From positions 1,240,001 through 1,304,000 of the forward strand of contig CANLUT010000001.1 of the NCBI GenBank assembly GCA_947494335.1: a DNA stretch of 64,000 nt, given 5' to 3'. Made by a program: the position numbers and the translations under genes. Origin of the DNA: Oligoflexales bacterium (lineage in GTDB: Bacteria > Bdellovibrionota_B > Oligoflexia > Oligoflexales > RGVZ01). Positions within the stretch are counted from its first letter, which is position 1. Each line of letters opens with the position of its first letter. Below the pieces are notes generated by a model. The model made no database searches. It was not told the origin of the DNA and saw nothing but the letters and a program-made list of their open reading frames with translations. Of the stretch, positions 42,200 to 51,376 are shown one piece after another.

Positions 42200-45100
42200 C
42201 TACCACAAGTCGCCGTTATCAGGCTTTCCTTGGCCATCAGTATCTGTTTTCATTTGGCCACCGCCATCGCGTGCGCCCTCATCGGGAGCCCCGTTGGCCG
42301 CCCGACCTGTTTTTGATTCATTATCTTCACCTTTAATAACGCGCCCTTCATCGTCGAGAACATCGTCTGACTGTTTGGAAAGCTCGTTAGGCTTAAGCCC
42401 AGGAAGAAGCTGCGCATTAGCTGGTCCTTCGCCCTGATCCTGCGAAACGTTGGCCTTATCGGAGACCTCAACTTTCGTGGGTGCTGCGGGCAAAGCAGAA
42501 TCCTTCAACTCAGCCTTGAAGTTAAATGGGCTATAGAGACGCGCAACTCCGCCCTTGCCATCTCCCGGAACCCTGATGATGCCGCGCACCGTGTTGCCCA
42601 CCGCAAATTCATTTTCAAAAGACTCTCCAGTCTTATCGATGTTGGTGGTGGCGAACACTTCATCGCCGTTCTCATTACCAGAGAAGACAATTCCCCGCGG
42701 TAAATCGACGTTGAGGGCTGCTGCTTTGTTGTCATATTTAATTGGCCACTCGCCTCGCTTGACGACATTGATATCCAATTCATCAAGTTGATCACGATAC
42801 TTCATGATATCAATCATGCCCTTGGCGTACTCAATCCAAGCCGGCAGCGCCCCTATGGCACCTGACACCTTGATTGCCCCGCGGCGCATCATCTTGTTCA
42901 AATCGTAGCCGACATACGACGCGATCGAATGGTAATGGCTGAAATCAAGGGGAGCGCCCTTGGCGGGAGGCACCGGAAAGAACCCCGCGAAATAAGCATT
43001 TGTATAATCGTTTGTGGTCCCTGTTTTCCCAAAGGCCTGAACGCGAACTTTGGCAGATTCCGAAGACTTCACAGGACCTTTAGCTTGAGGATCCGCTGGA
43101 GCTGCCAAATCCACGTAAAGTTCACCGCGGGCACGACGACCGGTACCGTGAGTGACAACACGCTTCAAAATTTCCCGCATTTGATCCGAATACTCTGGAA
43201 TGGAAACCATAGCTTCGCGACGCTTTGGTTCAAAGACCACCTCACCGAGACGATCTTCTATACGGCGAATGAAATTGATCTGATTCGGTGGGCCATTCTC
43301 GTAGAAACGGTAAATTTTACCCTCAACAAACGTCTGATAGATCTTTGCAACTTCAGCCGCAGTAACGTCATTGGTCCCAAGAGGAAATGACTGGACGGGA
43401 TCCACTTTGCTTGTGACGCCCATCGCTTTGACCATCTCCGTTAAGTAGTTTAGGCCAAGGGCTATACGGAAGTCATGATGTTCGAAATATCGATTGAGAT
43501 CATATGGTGTCGCTGCGTTCATGACAGACTGAAAATGATCCTCGACACTCTTCTCAAGTCTCGTAAAATCCGCGGCCGGGAGAGTCCCATTCAGGCGAAT
43601 TTCGCCCTTCTGAACCATTTCGTTGAGCCAAATCGCCTCCACATCAAGGGCATTGAGAGCCCGACCTTGAATGGTGGCTAATTTCTCAATGTAATCAAAT
43701 CGCTCGGTGACAATCTTGGGACGTTCACCCTCCAGAACTGGCAGGTATCCCAAAGCTGGCTTACTACCTTGAGTTGGCAAAACCCGGAAATTGGACCATG
43801 CTGCTTTCAGAGTCGGATCTGCCAGCGCACCCTCAGCTCCTTTTGACTGCACCCTAGCAGCGATCGCGTCAAAATCCGCCTCTGCCATTGAAGACAGAGT
43901 TTTCATACGTAAAAAATTGTTTTTCACGAGATTGATGCGAAGCGCATTCTCTAAAGGCGGCATATCTGCAGTGCCCTGCCGTGAATGCAATGCTTGCAGC
44001 TCGCCAATGTAGCCTTTACCCCACCACATTTTTTCGAGGGCGCGGATCACATCGTTACCGCCTTTGAAGACGAGATCAGGCGTGACGTCTTCAATGGCTC
44101 GCTTGAGTTGGAACTCCTTCACGCCATCGTTGTCCAGCTGAACTCCAGTAGCCTTGGCAACACGAAAGTGAAAATCGGGGGCGCTTTCTCCAGGCTTCGG
44201 AGCAAGGTCCATCTGCGCCATCAAGTCTTTGAATTGCTCCAAATTCAGCTTATCGACAAGGCGATTGGCCAAGGCAACAGATGCCAAGTTTTCCGACGTC
44301 GTGCCGGACCATACCATACTGGCACTTCGGTAGGGGCTGATATGATCAGGACGAGGGAAATAAAATCTAGCCTGATAAGGGAAAATTTGACGTTCGTTGT
44401 CGACGATATCCAATATGTTCCAACCAAGCTGCATCGCTGCATAGTAAACAACTGACTTAAATACGGATCCCGGCTGACGACGAGCAAATACGGCTCGGTT
44501 AAATCCAATAGTGTCAAACCCGCTAACGGCGACCCGAACTTCTCCTTTGTCCAAAGCAACTAATCCACCATTGACCTTTGGTGTTTTCTGCAGCTCAAGG
44601 ATCGCTTCGTGCTTGTCCTTGTCGTATTCTTTGACCTCAACAAAGATCACATCGTCGCGCTTGATAGTTTGAAGTAATTTTTTGAGCTGAACTTCATGTC
44701 CTTGCTGCAATGGCAAATCCAACAACTTGGCATAACGAACCAGAGCCTCGTAAGGCACAATACCGGAGCTCAATCCGAAGGACACTTTCAGATGCGCATC
44801 CTTCTTTTCGTTTCCTTTGATCTCCTCGACCTTCCCGTAGTAGAACTGGTTGACCTCGAGATCACGCAGACGCCTGAAGTTCTCTGCCTTTTCCGGCTGA
44901 AAACCAGCTAGAATTGTCTCCAGTCGGCTCAGGTTACGCCGCATGCCAAGCTGAGCGCGCTCCTGCAATTTGCAATCGATGGTTGTGAAAATTTTTAGAC
45001 CCGCATTATTAAGTTCATCCACCGTTTCAATGCCCAGGATGTCCATCACTTCCTTCTGGCTCACCTGATTGCGAATCAAACTAACCAGCGCCACCTCACT

Positions 45101-45934
45101 TGAGCGAAAGCTTCCGCGATTAAACGGAACGGGCCGCTCAAAGGCCTCTTTGAACTCTTCTTGAGATAACCAGCCTTGTTCATACATGCGCTTTAACACG
45201 TAGTTTTTTCGATCAAAAGCGTCGCGAACCGCTTGTTCACGGCGCTCTTTCGTATACTTCAAGTACGGGTCGTACTTGGATGGGCCCTTCACGCTACCCG
45301 CAATAAAGGCCGACTCGACGACATCCAAATCTGCAACTTCCTTGTTGAAGTAGTACTTCGCCGCAATTCCGATTCCGGAGCCGTTGCCTGAGACGTGAAA
45401 TTGGTTCAAATAAAACTCAAGAATTTGCTGTTTGCTGTAAAGCTTTTCTAGCTGTAGCGCTGCAATCGCCTCGTTAATTTTACGACGCAGAGAGTATTCC
45501 CAGTCATCCATAATGTTTTTAACAGTCTGCTGGGTCAGTGTTGACCCTCCGCGGAACTTTCCAGTCTTTAAGCCTTCAGCAATGGCTTTGAAAATTGCCT
45601 GTGGATCAACTCCTCCGTGGGAGAAAAAGTTTTTATCCTCTGCGGCCACAAGAGCGTTCACCATGTGCTTAGGAATTTCTTCGATACTGACATAGCGCCG
45701 GTGCTCGTTACTGAAAAAGCTACCGATGGGTGTTGACTCATCGAGACAGTAAACTGTCGTTTCCTCATTGATGCGCGCCATAATAGTGGTCTTCTTCAGG
45801 TGCGAATCATCGCCAAACCAAACACTGAACAAAATGACTGACGTAACGCCCAGACCACCACCAATGGCCCCCACCACACCCGTGATGGCCGTCCACGCAG
45901 AAACATTTAAGAATTTGTTTTCAAAAATGCGCAT
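42200..45934 (-). CDS. Class A penicillin-binding protein (oversized PBP1-type)
   Basis: I chose the ATG at 45934 (GGAG six bases upstream), giving 1244 residues. There is one membrane anchor (about 14-40). The GT51 glycosyltransferase domain (about 75-260) has EDKNFFSHGGVD with the catalytic Glu and RGGSTLTQQTVKN. The transpeptidase domain has SVFK (nucleophile Ser), SEN and KTGTTND. An insert of roughly 300 mostly helical residues lies between the SEN and KTG motifs, so the protein is far longer than the usual 720-850. The last 120 residues are acidic, Gly/Asp-rich and probably disordered. It polymerises and cross-links peptidoglycan from the periplasmic side. Confidence 0.93.
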   Translation of the reverse strand: MRIFENKFLNVSAWTAITGVVGAIGGGLGVTSVILFSVWFGDDSHLKKTTIMARINEETTVYCLDESTPIGSFFSNEHRRYVSIEEIPKHMVNALVAAEDKNFFSHGGVDPQAIFKAIAEGLKTGKFRGGSTLTQQTVKNIMDDWEYSLRRKINEAIAALQLEKLYSKQQILEFYLNQFHVSGNGSGIGIAAKYYFNKEVADLDVVESAFIAGSVKGPSKYDPYLKYTKERREQAVRDAFDRKNYVLKRMYEQGWLSQEEFKEAFERPVPFNRGSFRSSEVALVSLIRNQVSQKEVMDILGIETVDELNNAGLKIFTTIDCKLQERAQLGMRRNLSRLETILAGFQPEKAENFRRLRDLEVNQFYYGKVEEIKGNEKKDAHLKVSFGLSSGIVPYEALVRYAKLLDLPLQQGHEVQLKKLLQTIKRDDVIFVEVKEYDKDKHEAILELQKTPKVNGGLVALDKGEVRVAVSGFDTIGFNRAVFARRQPGSVFKSVVYYAAMQLGWNILDIVDNERQIFPYQARFYFPRPDHISPYRSASMVWSGTTSENLASVALANRLVDKLNLEQFKDLMAQMDLAPKPGESAPDFHFRVAKATGVQLDNDGVKEFQLKRAIEDVTPDLVFKGGNDVIRALEKMWWGKGYIGELQALHSRQGTADMPPLENALRINLVKNNFLRMKTLSSMAEADFDAIAARVQSKGAEGALADPTLKAAWSNFRVLPTQGSKPALGYLPVLEGERPKIVTERFDYIEKLATIQGRALNALDVEAIWLNEMVQKGEIRLNGTLPAADFTRLEKSVEDHFQSVMNAATPYDLNRYFEHHDFRIALGLNYLTEMVKAMGVTSKVDPVQSFPLGTNDVTAAEVAKIYQTFVEGKIYRFYENGPPNQINFIRRIEDRLGEVVFEPKRREAMVSIPEYSDQMREILKRVVTHGTGRRARGELYVDLAAPADPQAKGPVKSSESAKVRVQAFGKTGTTNDYTNAYFAGFFPVPPAKGAPLDFSHYHSIASYVGYDLNKMMRRGAIKVSGAIGALPAWIEYAKGMIDIMKYRDQLDELDINVVKRGEWPIKYDNKAAALNVDLPRGIVFSGNENGDEVFATTNIDKTGESFENEFAVGNTVRGIIRVPGDGKGGVARLYSPFNFKAELKDSALPAAPTKVEVSDKANVSQDQGEGPANAQLLPGLKPNELSKQSDDVLDDEGRVIKGEDNESKTGRAANGAPDEGARDGGGQMKTDTDGQGKPDNGDLW

Positions 45935-46118
45935 AGCCACTCCAAACATGTACCCAACATTGCTCTTACATTCTATCACCACCCGCCGTGGAACTACTAG
46001 TTTCCCATCAAGAATTTCAGGGTGTTAGACCTCTTAACAAGGGCACTCCTGCCTTGATTTTGCCCTTTACGGGTGCGGCTGGTCATCGTATAAGAAGCAC
46101 CTCTTTGAGGTGACTCCA

Positions 46119-46829
46119 ATGCTATTTCCAAGCCTTACAAACCGTGAGGGACGCCCATTTGATCAGGTACAGCTGACAGGCATGCTGATGAGCTGTGTGA
46201 TTGGCATTTACCCATCGGAGCGAACCCGCAAGCAACCGGTAACCGTCGATATGTGCCTATATCTCGACACCAGGCGGGCTGCCGAGAGCGCCAACATTCA
46301 TGACACCATTGATTACGGCGGCGCCGTCAAAGAAATTGCTTTTATCCTTGAGTACTGCGAGTTTCAGCTTATTGAGACCGCCGTAGAGGCGGTTTGCCGG
46401 CATTTTTTGAGGACTTATCAAGCGGATCACTGCCTGCCCACGGTTGACGCCGTAATGGTTCGAATCAGTAAGCCCAGCGCCCTGACTCACGGCATCGTCC
46501 CATCCGTACAAGTCTTGCGCCGTCGTGATGATTACCCCATGCAATCCGAGAAAGTCTCATGCGGCAGCATTTACAAGATTCACAGCGCTTCCGACTCCAG
46601 TCTGCACATGCTTTTAGCGAGTGGCGACGCCCCAATTATTGTGAGGGATCTGCTTCCAAATGCCGAGACCATCCTGCCCTTTGGCCGATGGACCTTGGAT
46701 GGCACACCCATCAAAAGCAGAACCCCTGTCACCTTAGCTGACGCTACATCCAAAGTATTGCAAGACACCTCGGCTGGCGCCAATCAGCCACGGTTGCTAC
46801 TCATTCAAGGTCGCCCCCCCGTTAGGTAG
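46119..46829 (+). CDS. folB: FolB-like dihydroneopterin aldolase with extra C-terminal domain
   Basis: I chose the ATG at 46119, with GAGG eight bases upstream; a GTG at 46110 is open. The 236-residue product has residues about 10-130 matching FolB: VQLTGMLMSCVIGIYPSERTR, DTIDYGGAVKEI, the ETAVEAVCRHFL helix, and VRISKPSAL. The enzyme makes 6-hydroxymethyl-dihydropterin in folate synthesis. About 100 extra residues follow (DAPIIVRDLLPNAETILPFG onwards), which stand-alone FolB (about 120 aa) lacks; I do not recognise them. Divergent from the PBP gene. Confidence 0.75.
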   Translation: MLFPSLTNREGRPFDQVQLTGMLMSCVIGIYPSERTRKQPVTVDMCLYLDTRRAAESANIHDTIDYGGAVKEIAFILEYCEFQLIETAVEAVCRHFLRTYQADHCLPTVDAVMVRISKPSALTHGIVPSVQVLRRRDDYPMQSEKVSCGSIYKIHSASDSSLHMLLASGDAPIIVRDLLPNAETILPFGRWTLDGTPIKSRTPVTLADATSKVLQDTSAGANQPRLLLIQGRPPVR

Positions 46830-46913
46830 ACTGTGCCCATTTCTGCGAAGTTTCCGGCCTTTTAAAATTTAAGAGTGAGTCACCACACTCTTGTGCAAGG
46901 CAGGACAGTCATC

Positions 46914-48005
46914 ATGCGGCAAGTTCGAACAACTTGGTTATTAGCCATTACGGCCATCATCAATCTATTTTCCCATTCAAACATTTCTTACGCGCGAAGC
47001 TTGATCTCAGTAGCTGATATCGCAGAGCAATCCATACCAGGTGTTGTTAACATTCGGACTACGCAGTATGTCCCAAACAAGGATCCCGCTCTGGATCTCT
47101 ATCAATTTTTTTTGAACGGAAGGCCGCCACAGAATCAGTCAACGCACGCCGTTGGTAGTGGTGTCATCATCAACAAGCAAGGACACGTTCTTACCAACGC
47201 ACACGTTATTGAAAACGCCAGTGTCATTGAAATATTGCTGGCAAAGAACAAGCAAAAACTTCGCGCCAAAGTGCTGGGCGTGGACCCAAAGACAGACCTA
47301 GCCCTGCTAAAAATGGACGGTAATGTCCCCGTGACGCCCCTTGATCTTGGCGATAGTGATGCCTTGCGCGTGGGTGATGCCGTAATCGCCATTGGAAATC
47401 CTTTTGGTTACTCCCACACAGTGACCTCCGGAATTATCTCGGCCAAAGGACGAGTCATTGGAACAGGCCCCTACGACAACTTTTTGCAAACGGACGCCTC
47501 TATTCACCCCGGCAATAGCGGCGGCCCACTACTGGATATTCGCGGACGCGTGATCGGTATCAATACCGCTGTCAGCAGCGAGGGATCAGGAATTGGGTTT
47601 GCCATTCCCATCAACATTGCAAAACAAATCTCGAAGGACCTTGTAGCCTATGGAAAGCCAAAGCGCCCCTGGCTTGGTATGGTCGGAAAAAATATATTAT
47701 CTGCGGACGAAATCGAATCAGGTCGAGCTGGTGATGGAGGCGTCCACGGCATCATCGTCTCAAATCTTGTGGTTGATGCACCAGCTCACCGCGCAGGCCT
47801 CAGAATTGGCGATATCGTACTCAATGCAGACGACAGAAAGATTACTGACCTCAACCAATTCCAAAGACTACTAGGCACCAAGCAACCCAACGGCAAGGTA
47901 AAGCTAAAGATTTACCGCCGTGGTAAAGGCTACCTGCATGCCACCGTCGCCCTGGAAGAAACCCCGAAGGCAGATGAGCTACCACAGGAGCGAGATTTAT
48001 TTTAA
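46914..48005 (+). CDS. HtrA/Deg-type periplasmic serine protease
   Basis: I chose the ATG at 46914, with AGGA eight bases upstream; the 363-residue product starts with a signal peptide ending SYARS. The chymotrypsin-like triad is visible: LTNAHVIE (His), DLALLK (Asp) and HPGNSGGPLL (Ser). One PDZ domain follows (GLRIGDIVLNADDRKI). With one PDZ it resembles DegS, but has a cleavable-looking signal. It degrades or senses misfolded envelope proteins. The glycosyltransferase gene lies 87 bp downstream. Confidence 0.93.
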   Translation: MRQVRTTWLLAITAIINLFSHSNISYARSLISVADIAEQSIPGVVNIRTTQYVPNKDPALDLYQFFLNGRPPQNQSTHAVGSGVIINKQGHVLTNAHVIENASVIEILLAKNKQKLRAKVLGVDPKTDLALLKMDGNVPVTPLDLGDSDALRVGDAVIAIGNPFGYSHTVTSGIISAKGRVIGTGPYDNFLQTDASIHPGNSGGPLLDIRGRVIGINTAVSSEGSGIGFAIPINIAKQISKDLVAYGKPKRPWLGMVGKNILSADEIESGRAGDGGVHGIIVSNLVVDAPAHRAGLRIGDIVLNADDRKITDLNQFQRLLGTKQPNGKVKLKIYRRGKGYLHATVALEETPKADELPQERDLF

Positions 48006-48092
48006 CGAGCTGGATAAGCCAGTGCTTCACCCAAATTTTTGCGCTACACTCCGGCCTTACATAGATGTCTGCGGAGCAAAGAGTCATTTTTC

Positions 48093-49250
48093 ATGGAAAA
48101 ACCTCGAGTCGATTTTTTGGTTCAATGGCAGAGCCTTGTTGCTCCGCCCTATAGAACCATCTGGCGGCAGCTGCAAAATCACGCTGGCTGGCGCGTCACC
48201 ATGATCGCACCAGAAAAATTTCGCGAAGGAGGCATGCAGGAACTCTTATGTGCGCCTAATGACCAGCGCAATCCTCCGTTGATCACACTGCCCGTAAAAC
48301 GCTGGCACACGCAGGTCGTTTGGTTTCAAGGCCTATCCGCACAGCTAAGTAAGTGGCTAAAGACACCGGCTCAGAAAAAATTATTCCTGTGTTTTGCAGA
48401 ACCCTATGCTGTCACAGCATTATTTGGCTGGCTCTCGTTGGTGATGGCACGCTTTTTCTCATTCAGCAGATCTTCGCGTCCATTGTTTTTACTGTTCGCA
48501 TTTCAGAACATCTACAAACACTTTCCCTGGCCAATCCGCCTTGTTCAGTCGTTAATGTTTAGAGTCTGTGATGCTATTTTTGTACCGGGCGTAGAGCACG
48601 AGGATGTCTTGCGCAAGCACGGCTATCGCGGGCGCTGCATTCGCTTTCCGATGTGGGTTGATGAGTCTTTATATTACTCTGCTTCAAAGTCTAATGACGC
48701 AAAAATCAGGATTGGCTACGCAGGAAGTTTTCTTCCAGAAAAAGGAATCACACAGGTTCTAGACGCTTTATTAAAGCATCCAGAAGCAATTCAAGATTGC
48801 GCATTCGACATTGCCGGCGGCGGCCAGCTGCGTGACGAAATTGTTCTAAAAGTTGATCAGCTTAAAAACGTGGGCGTTGATGCAAATTTTCTCGGCTCAG
48901 TCGCGATCGAAAAAATGCCTGATTTTTATCGCTCTCTTGATCTCCTTATTGTCCCGAGTTTGACGGCAAGCCACTGGAAGGAACAATTTGGCCGCGTCAT
49001 CATTGAAGCGATGGCTTGTGGCTGTTTAGTCATTGGCTCTAACTCAGGAGAGATACCTTTCGTCATTGCCGATGAGCGGCGGATATTTCCCGAAGGAAAC
49101 ATGAAAGCCATGCTCACAGTTATGCAGCGGGCTTTGCTAGATATCAAAGGAGAGCGTCATTTAATTCGCGAGCAGGTGTCAGCAATAGCGAGCAAGAAAT
49201 ATGGTGACTACAATGTGGCATCAGCGTTGGCTGCAAGTCTTGAGACTTAA
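48093..49250 (+). CDS. GT4-like glycosyltransferase
   Basis: I chose the ATG at 48093 (385 residues), since it directly precedes the Rossmann-like KPRVDFLVQWQS strand. The GT-B fold of family 4 is shown by IRIGYAGSFLPEKGI (start of the donor domain), FDIAGGG, and the nucleotide-sugar motif FGRVIIEAMACGCLVIGSNSGEIP (EX7E-like). It transfers a sugar from an NDP donor to an unknown acceptor, probably in envelope polysaccharide or lipid synthesis. It stands alone, not within a polysaccharide cluster. Confidence 0.85.
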   Translation: MEKPRVDFLVQWQSLVAPPYRTIWRQLQNHAGWRVTMIAPEKFREGGMQELLCAPNDQRNPPLITLPVKRWHTQVVWFQGLSAQLSKWLKTPAQKKLFLCFAEPYAVTALFGWLSLVMARFFSFSRSSRPLFLLFAFQNIYKHFPWPIRLVQSLMFRVCDAIFVPGVEHEDVLRKHGYRGRCIRFPMWVDESLYYSASKSNDAKIRIGYAGSFLPEKGITQVLDALLKHPEAIQDCAFDIAGGGQLRDEIVLKVDQLKNVGVDANFLGSVAIEKMPDFYRSLDLLIVPSLTASHWKEQFGRVIIEAMACGCLVIGSNSGEIPFVIADERRIFPEGNMKAMLTVMQRALLDIKGERHLIREQVSAIASKKYGDYNVASALAASLET

Positions 49251-49261
49251 AGTAAATTTTA

Positions 49262-49292
49262 AGGGGCTACGATCCCGGATCAGGTGGCCCCT
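49262..49292. terminator. Possible bidirectional terminator between convergent genes
   Basis: The stem AGGGGCTAC (49262-49270) pairs with GTGGCCCCT (49284-49292), nine pairs with one wobble, between the glycosyltransferase stop and the convergent lipoprotein stop. The following T-tract is short. Confidence 0.45.
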
Positions 49293-49301
49293 ATTTCTGA
49301 A

Positions 49302-50033
49302 TCATTTAAACATCTCAATTGCAGAGCCGTCTGCTTTGCGTAGGGTCATCGCATCCTGATCACTACATTCCCTACCTTTCTGACTAACCGATAAACTTCC
49401 CCAGGGGAAGTTCCAACAACCATCCGACCCCATTATACGTGAGCTAATTGCACTGAATGCCGGGGGGACTTGTCCCTTTGTTGAGCAGCGTGGCGCTGAT
49501 CCTTGACCACTTGCCCCGTCACCAAAGTAGCAAACACTGGCAGGCACTAACTTATATTTGGCGACGTTGATTGCACGGCAAGTCAGTTGGCCATTTTTAT
49601 TACCAATCAAAATTTCGTTAGCTCCACAGCTTCCATTACGCTCTACTTCCGCTCCCTGCAAGATGTCGTTAGCTGGAAGCGGACAACACGCCATGGTACC
49701 GAAGGTGACCCTGCTGGTGGGATCGTCGATGCCAAACACGCCATAATTTTCTGGACAATTTTTGGCACCGGAAGCTCCCTCAAGAGTTTGCGCATTACAC
49801 TTTTTAGGTACAAGTTGACCGGTTCCGCCACCATCACTAGTCAAGCCCGGTTGATTTGGCGGAGTTTCCCCACCAGTCGGAGGCACCCCAGTGGGAGGTG
49901 GGTCTTTTTTAGGTGGAACTTTTTTTGTGAAGTTGGAGCCCGAGTCGCCACTGAATTCCGAATTTGCACATGAATAAACTCCGGCAGACAAAAGACTTAA
50001 AGCAAGAAACATAATGTTAAATGACGGCTTCAT
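49302..50033 (-). CDS. Cysteine-rich lipoprotein of unknown function
   Basis: The 243-residue product has GGAGG seven bases upstream. The signal peptide has lipobox-like VYSC and a mature N-terminus ANSEFSG close to that of the lipoprotein at 33692-34408. A Pro/Gly-rich linker (about 38-75) precedes a domain with about ten Cys (for example MACCPLPAND, GSCGANEILIG, LTCRAINV), probably disulfide-linked. I recall no named family. It may be a surface-exposed binding module. Confidence 0.6.
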   Translation of the reverse strand: MKPSFNIMFLALSLLSAGVYSCANSEFSGDSGSNFTKKVPPKKDPPPTGVPPTGGETPPNQPGLTSDGGGTGQLVPKKCNAQTLEGASGAKNCPENYGVFGIDDPTSRVTFGTMACCPLPANDILQGAEVERNGSCGANEILIGNKNGQLTCRAINVAKYKLVPASVCYFGDGASGQGSAPRCSTKGQVPPAFSAISSRIMGSDGCWNFPWGSLSVSQKGRECSDQDAMTLRKADGSAIEMFK

Positions 50034-50176
50034 ACGGCGTCCTCCAACAAAACGTATCGGCAGCTACCAAGGCGTACTTGAAGAAATGTGAGGAATCCCG
50101 AATTTTCCATTAATTTTAGAAGCTTGTGAACGTATTCTGGCGCTCTTTAGCAATCAAAAGCTATCAAGTGCTTTTT
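50034..50176. other. Spacer upstream of the Cys-rich lipoprotein gene
   Basis: This spacer lies between the end of the disrupted gene and the lipoprotein start. Besides the GGAGG ribosome-binding site, nothing specific is seen. Confidence 0.4.
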
Positions 50177-51072
50177 TCAAGGCTGAAAACTGACGCACGC
50201 AACCAATGCCGCTTGCGCCCCCGGCGTGCGAAAGCGCTCCGGCAACCACGCTGCCGCCACTTGCGCATCCTCAACCACCCTAGACTCACTGTAAGTCATG
50301 AGAACGGCATCTCGACAAACGATGTCTTTGACCCGAAGAAACCAGCCCAATCCGGCCAACTAAGACCTGAGCGATTTGTCCCATCGATGGATACCGCGGC
50401 AAGTAAGGAAAACCATTTGTAGCGCGCGTAAAGCCAGACTTGGACTGCCATCATTTCAGGGTCTGGGTGCTGAAATAGCGGGTTTGCCAGAAGGCGTCCC
50501 TTGCGACGAAAGCGTGCCCGATTAGTTACTCCGTTATAGCGCGGACTACTGAAGTACCATGATCGTTGCATATTCGTGTCTTGCCCCCAAGCCGCTAGGG
50601 AGCCACGCCAGCTGTCATAAACAATTTGAGCGTAGGCCGACTTTCTTGCTGACGCCGGTGCTGATGTTCCGCCATTTCTAAACATCGTCGGCAGACGGGC
50701 GTTGTCTAAATCCGCAGCTATTCCTAGTTTACCATCGCATGTTTGGATAATAAAATTCGTCATACCTTCTGGTGATAGATTGTAATCAGCTAGTAGTTGT
50801 TGGTGTGTAGCTATGGTCATCCCCAAAATCCTGGATGAGGCGTTTCCTGAACCAAAATAACTGGGACACATCGGAATATCATAGCCACCATCTGAAACCA
50901 GAGAGCCAGGATTTGAAAAATTGAGAATCCTCCCTGTGAGGGCATCTTTCTGGAATTGGTTATTTTGAAAATGTGCCAGTTTAATCCACAAGTCATTTTG
51001 CCCGCAGACCACTTGAGCAAACCATTTTTTGCCGATGGGATGTACTCTCACTAACCTGATCATCGTCGACAA
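50177..51072 (-). pseudogene. Probable frameshifted gene of unknown function
   Basis: The longer frame (51072-50296, 258 codons, TTG or ATG at 51063) ends in GFFGSKTSFVEMPFS, which looks out of character. A second frame, overlapping by 64 bp, continues with a protein-like chain (GWFLRVKDIVCRDAVLMTYS) to 50177. A one-base indel near 50335-50345 would join them into about 295 residues. The 5' end is also unconvincing: no signal peptide and no ribosome-binding site, in a region otherwise full of exported proteins. No family was recognised. Alternatively the 258-residue protein is intact and the second frame is chance. Confidence 0.45.
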
Positions 51073-51376
51073 TGAATATTTTCTTGGGGTTCACCGGGGC
51101 TCATCTCCCCTATGAATATCCCTATTATCGCATATCTTGGGGCTAGCCCTTCAAAAATCACTTCTGCAAAAAAATCAGACCTTCCATTGATTGCAACTTT
51201 CATCTCCAACCCTTTGCAATAACAGACCATCTAAATTAAATTGATCCTATGCAAATGACGCCCCCAAAAGCCCACCTGTCGCGTAACCCGCCATATTCCC
51301 CTTAGATTTCGAGTGCTTTTTCTTAGTTGTAAAGAAAAAAATTTATTTTCCGATATCTCCTCAGGAGGCACAGGGA
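51073..51376. other. Intergenic spacer with possible remnant
   Basis: This 304 bp spacer is AT-rich near 51310-51350, just upstream of the STTP-repeat lipoprotein, where the promoter probably lies. At its left end (about 51059-51103, minus strand) a short frame reads NPKKIFIVDDDQ, resembling the first strand and acidic pocket of a response-regulator receiver domain, then loses any resemblance. Confidence 0.35.

Noticed and set aside
51059-51103. Response-regulator gene
   Set aside because: Only about a dozen residues (KKIFIVDDDQ) match a receiver domain; the following residues do not, so it is at most a remnant.
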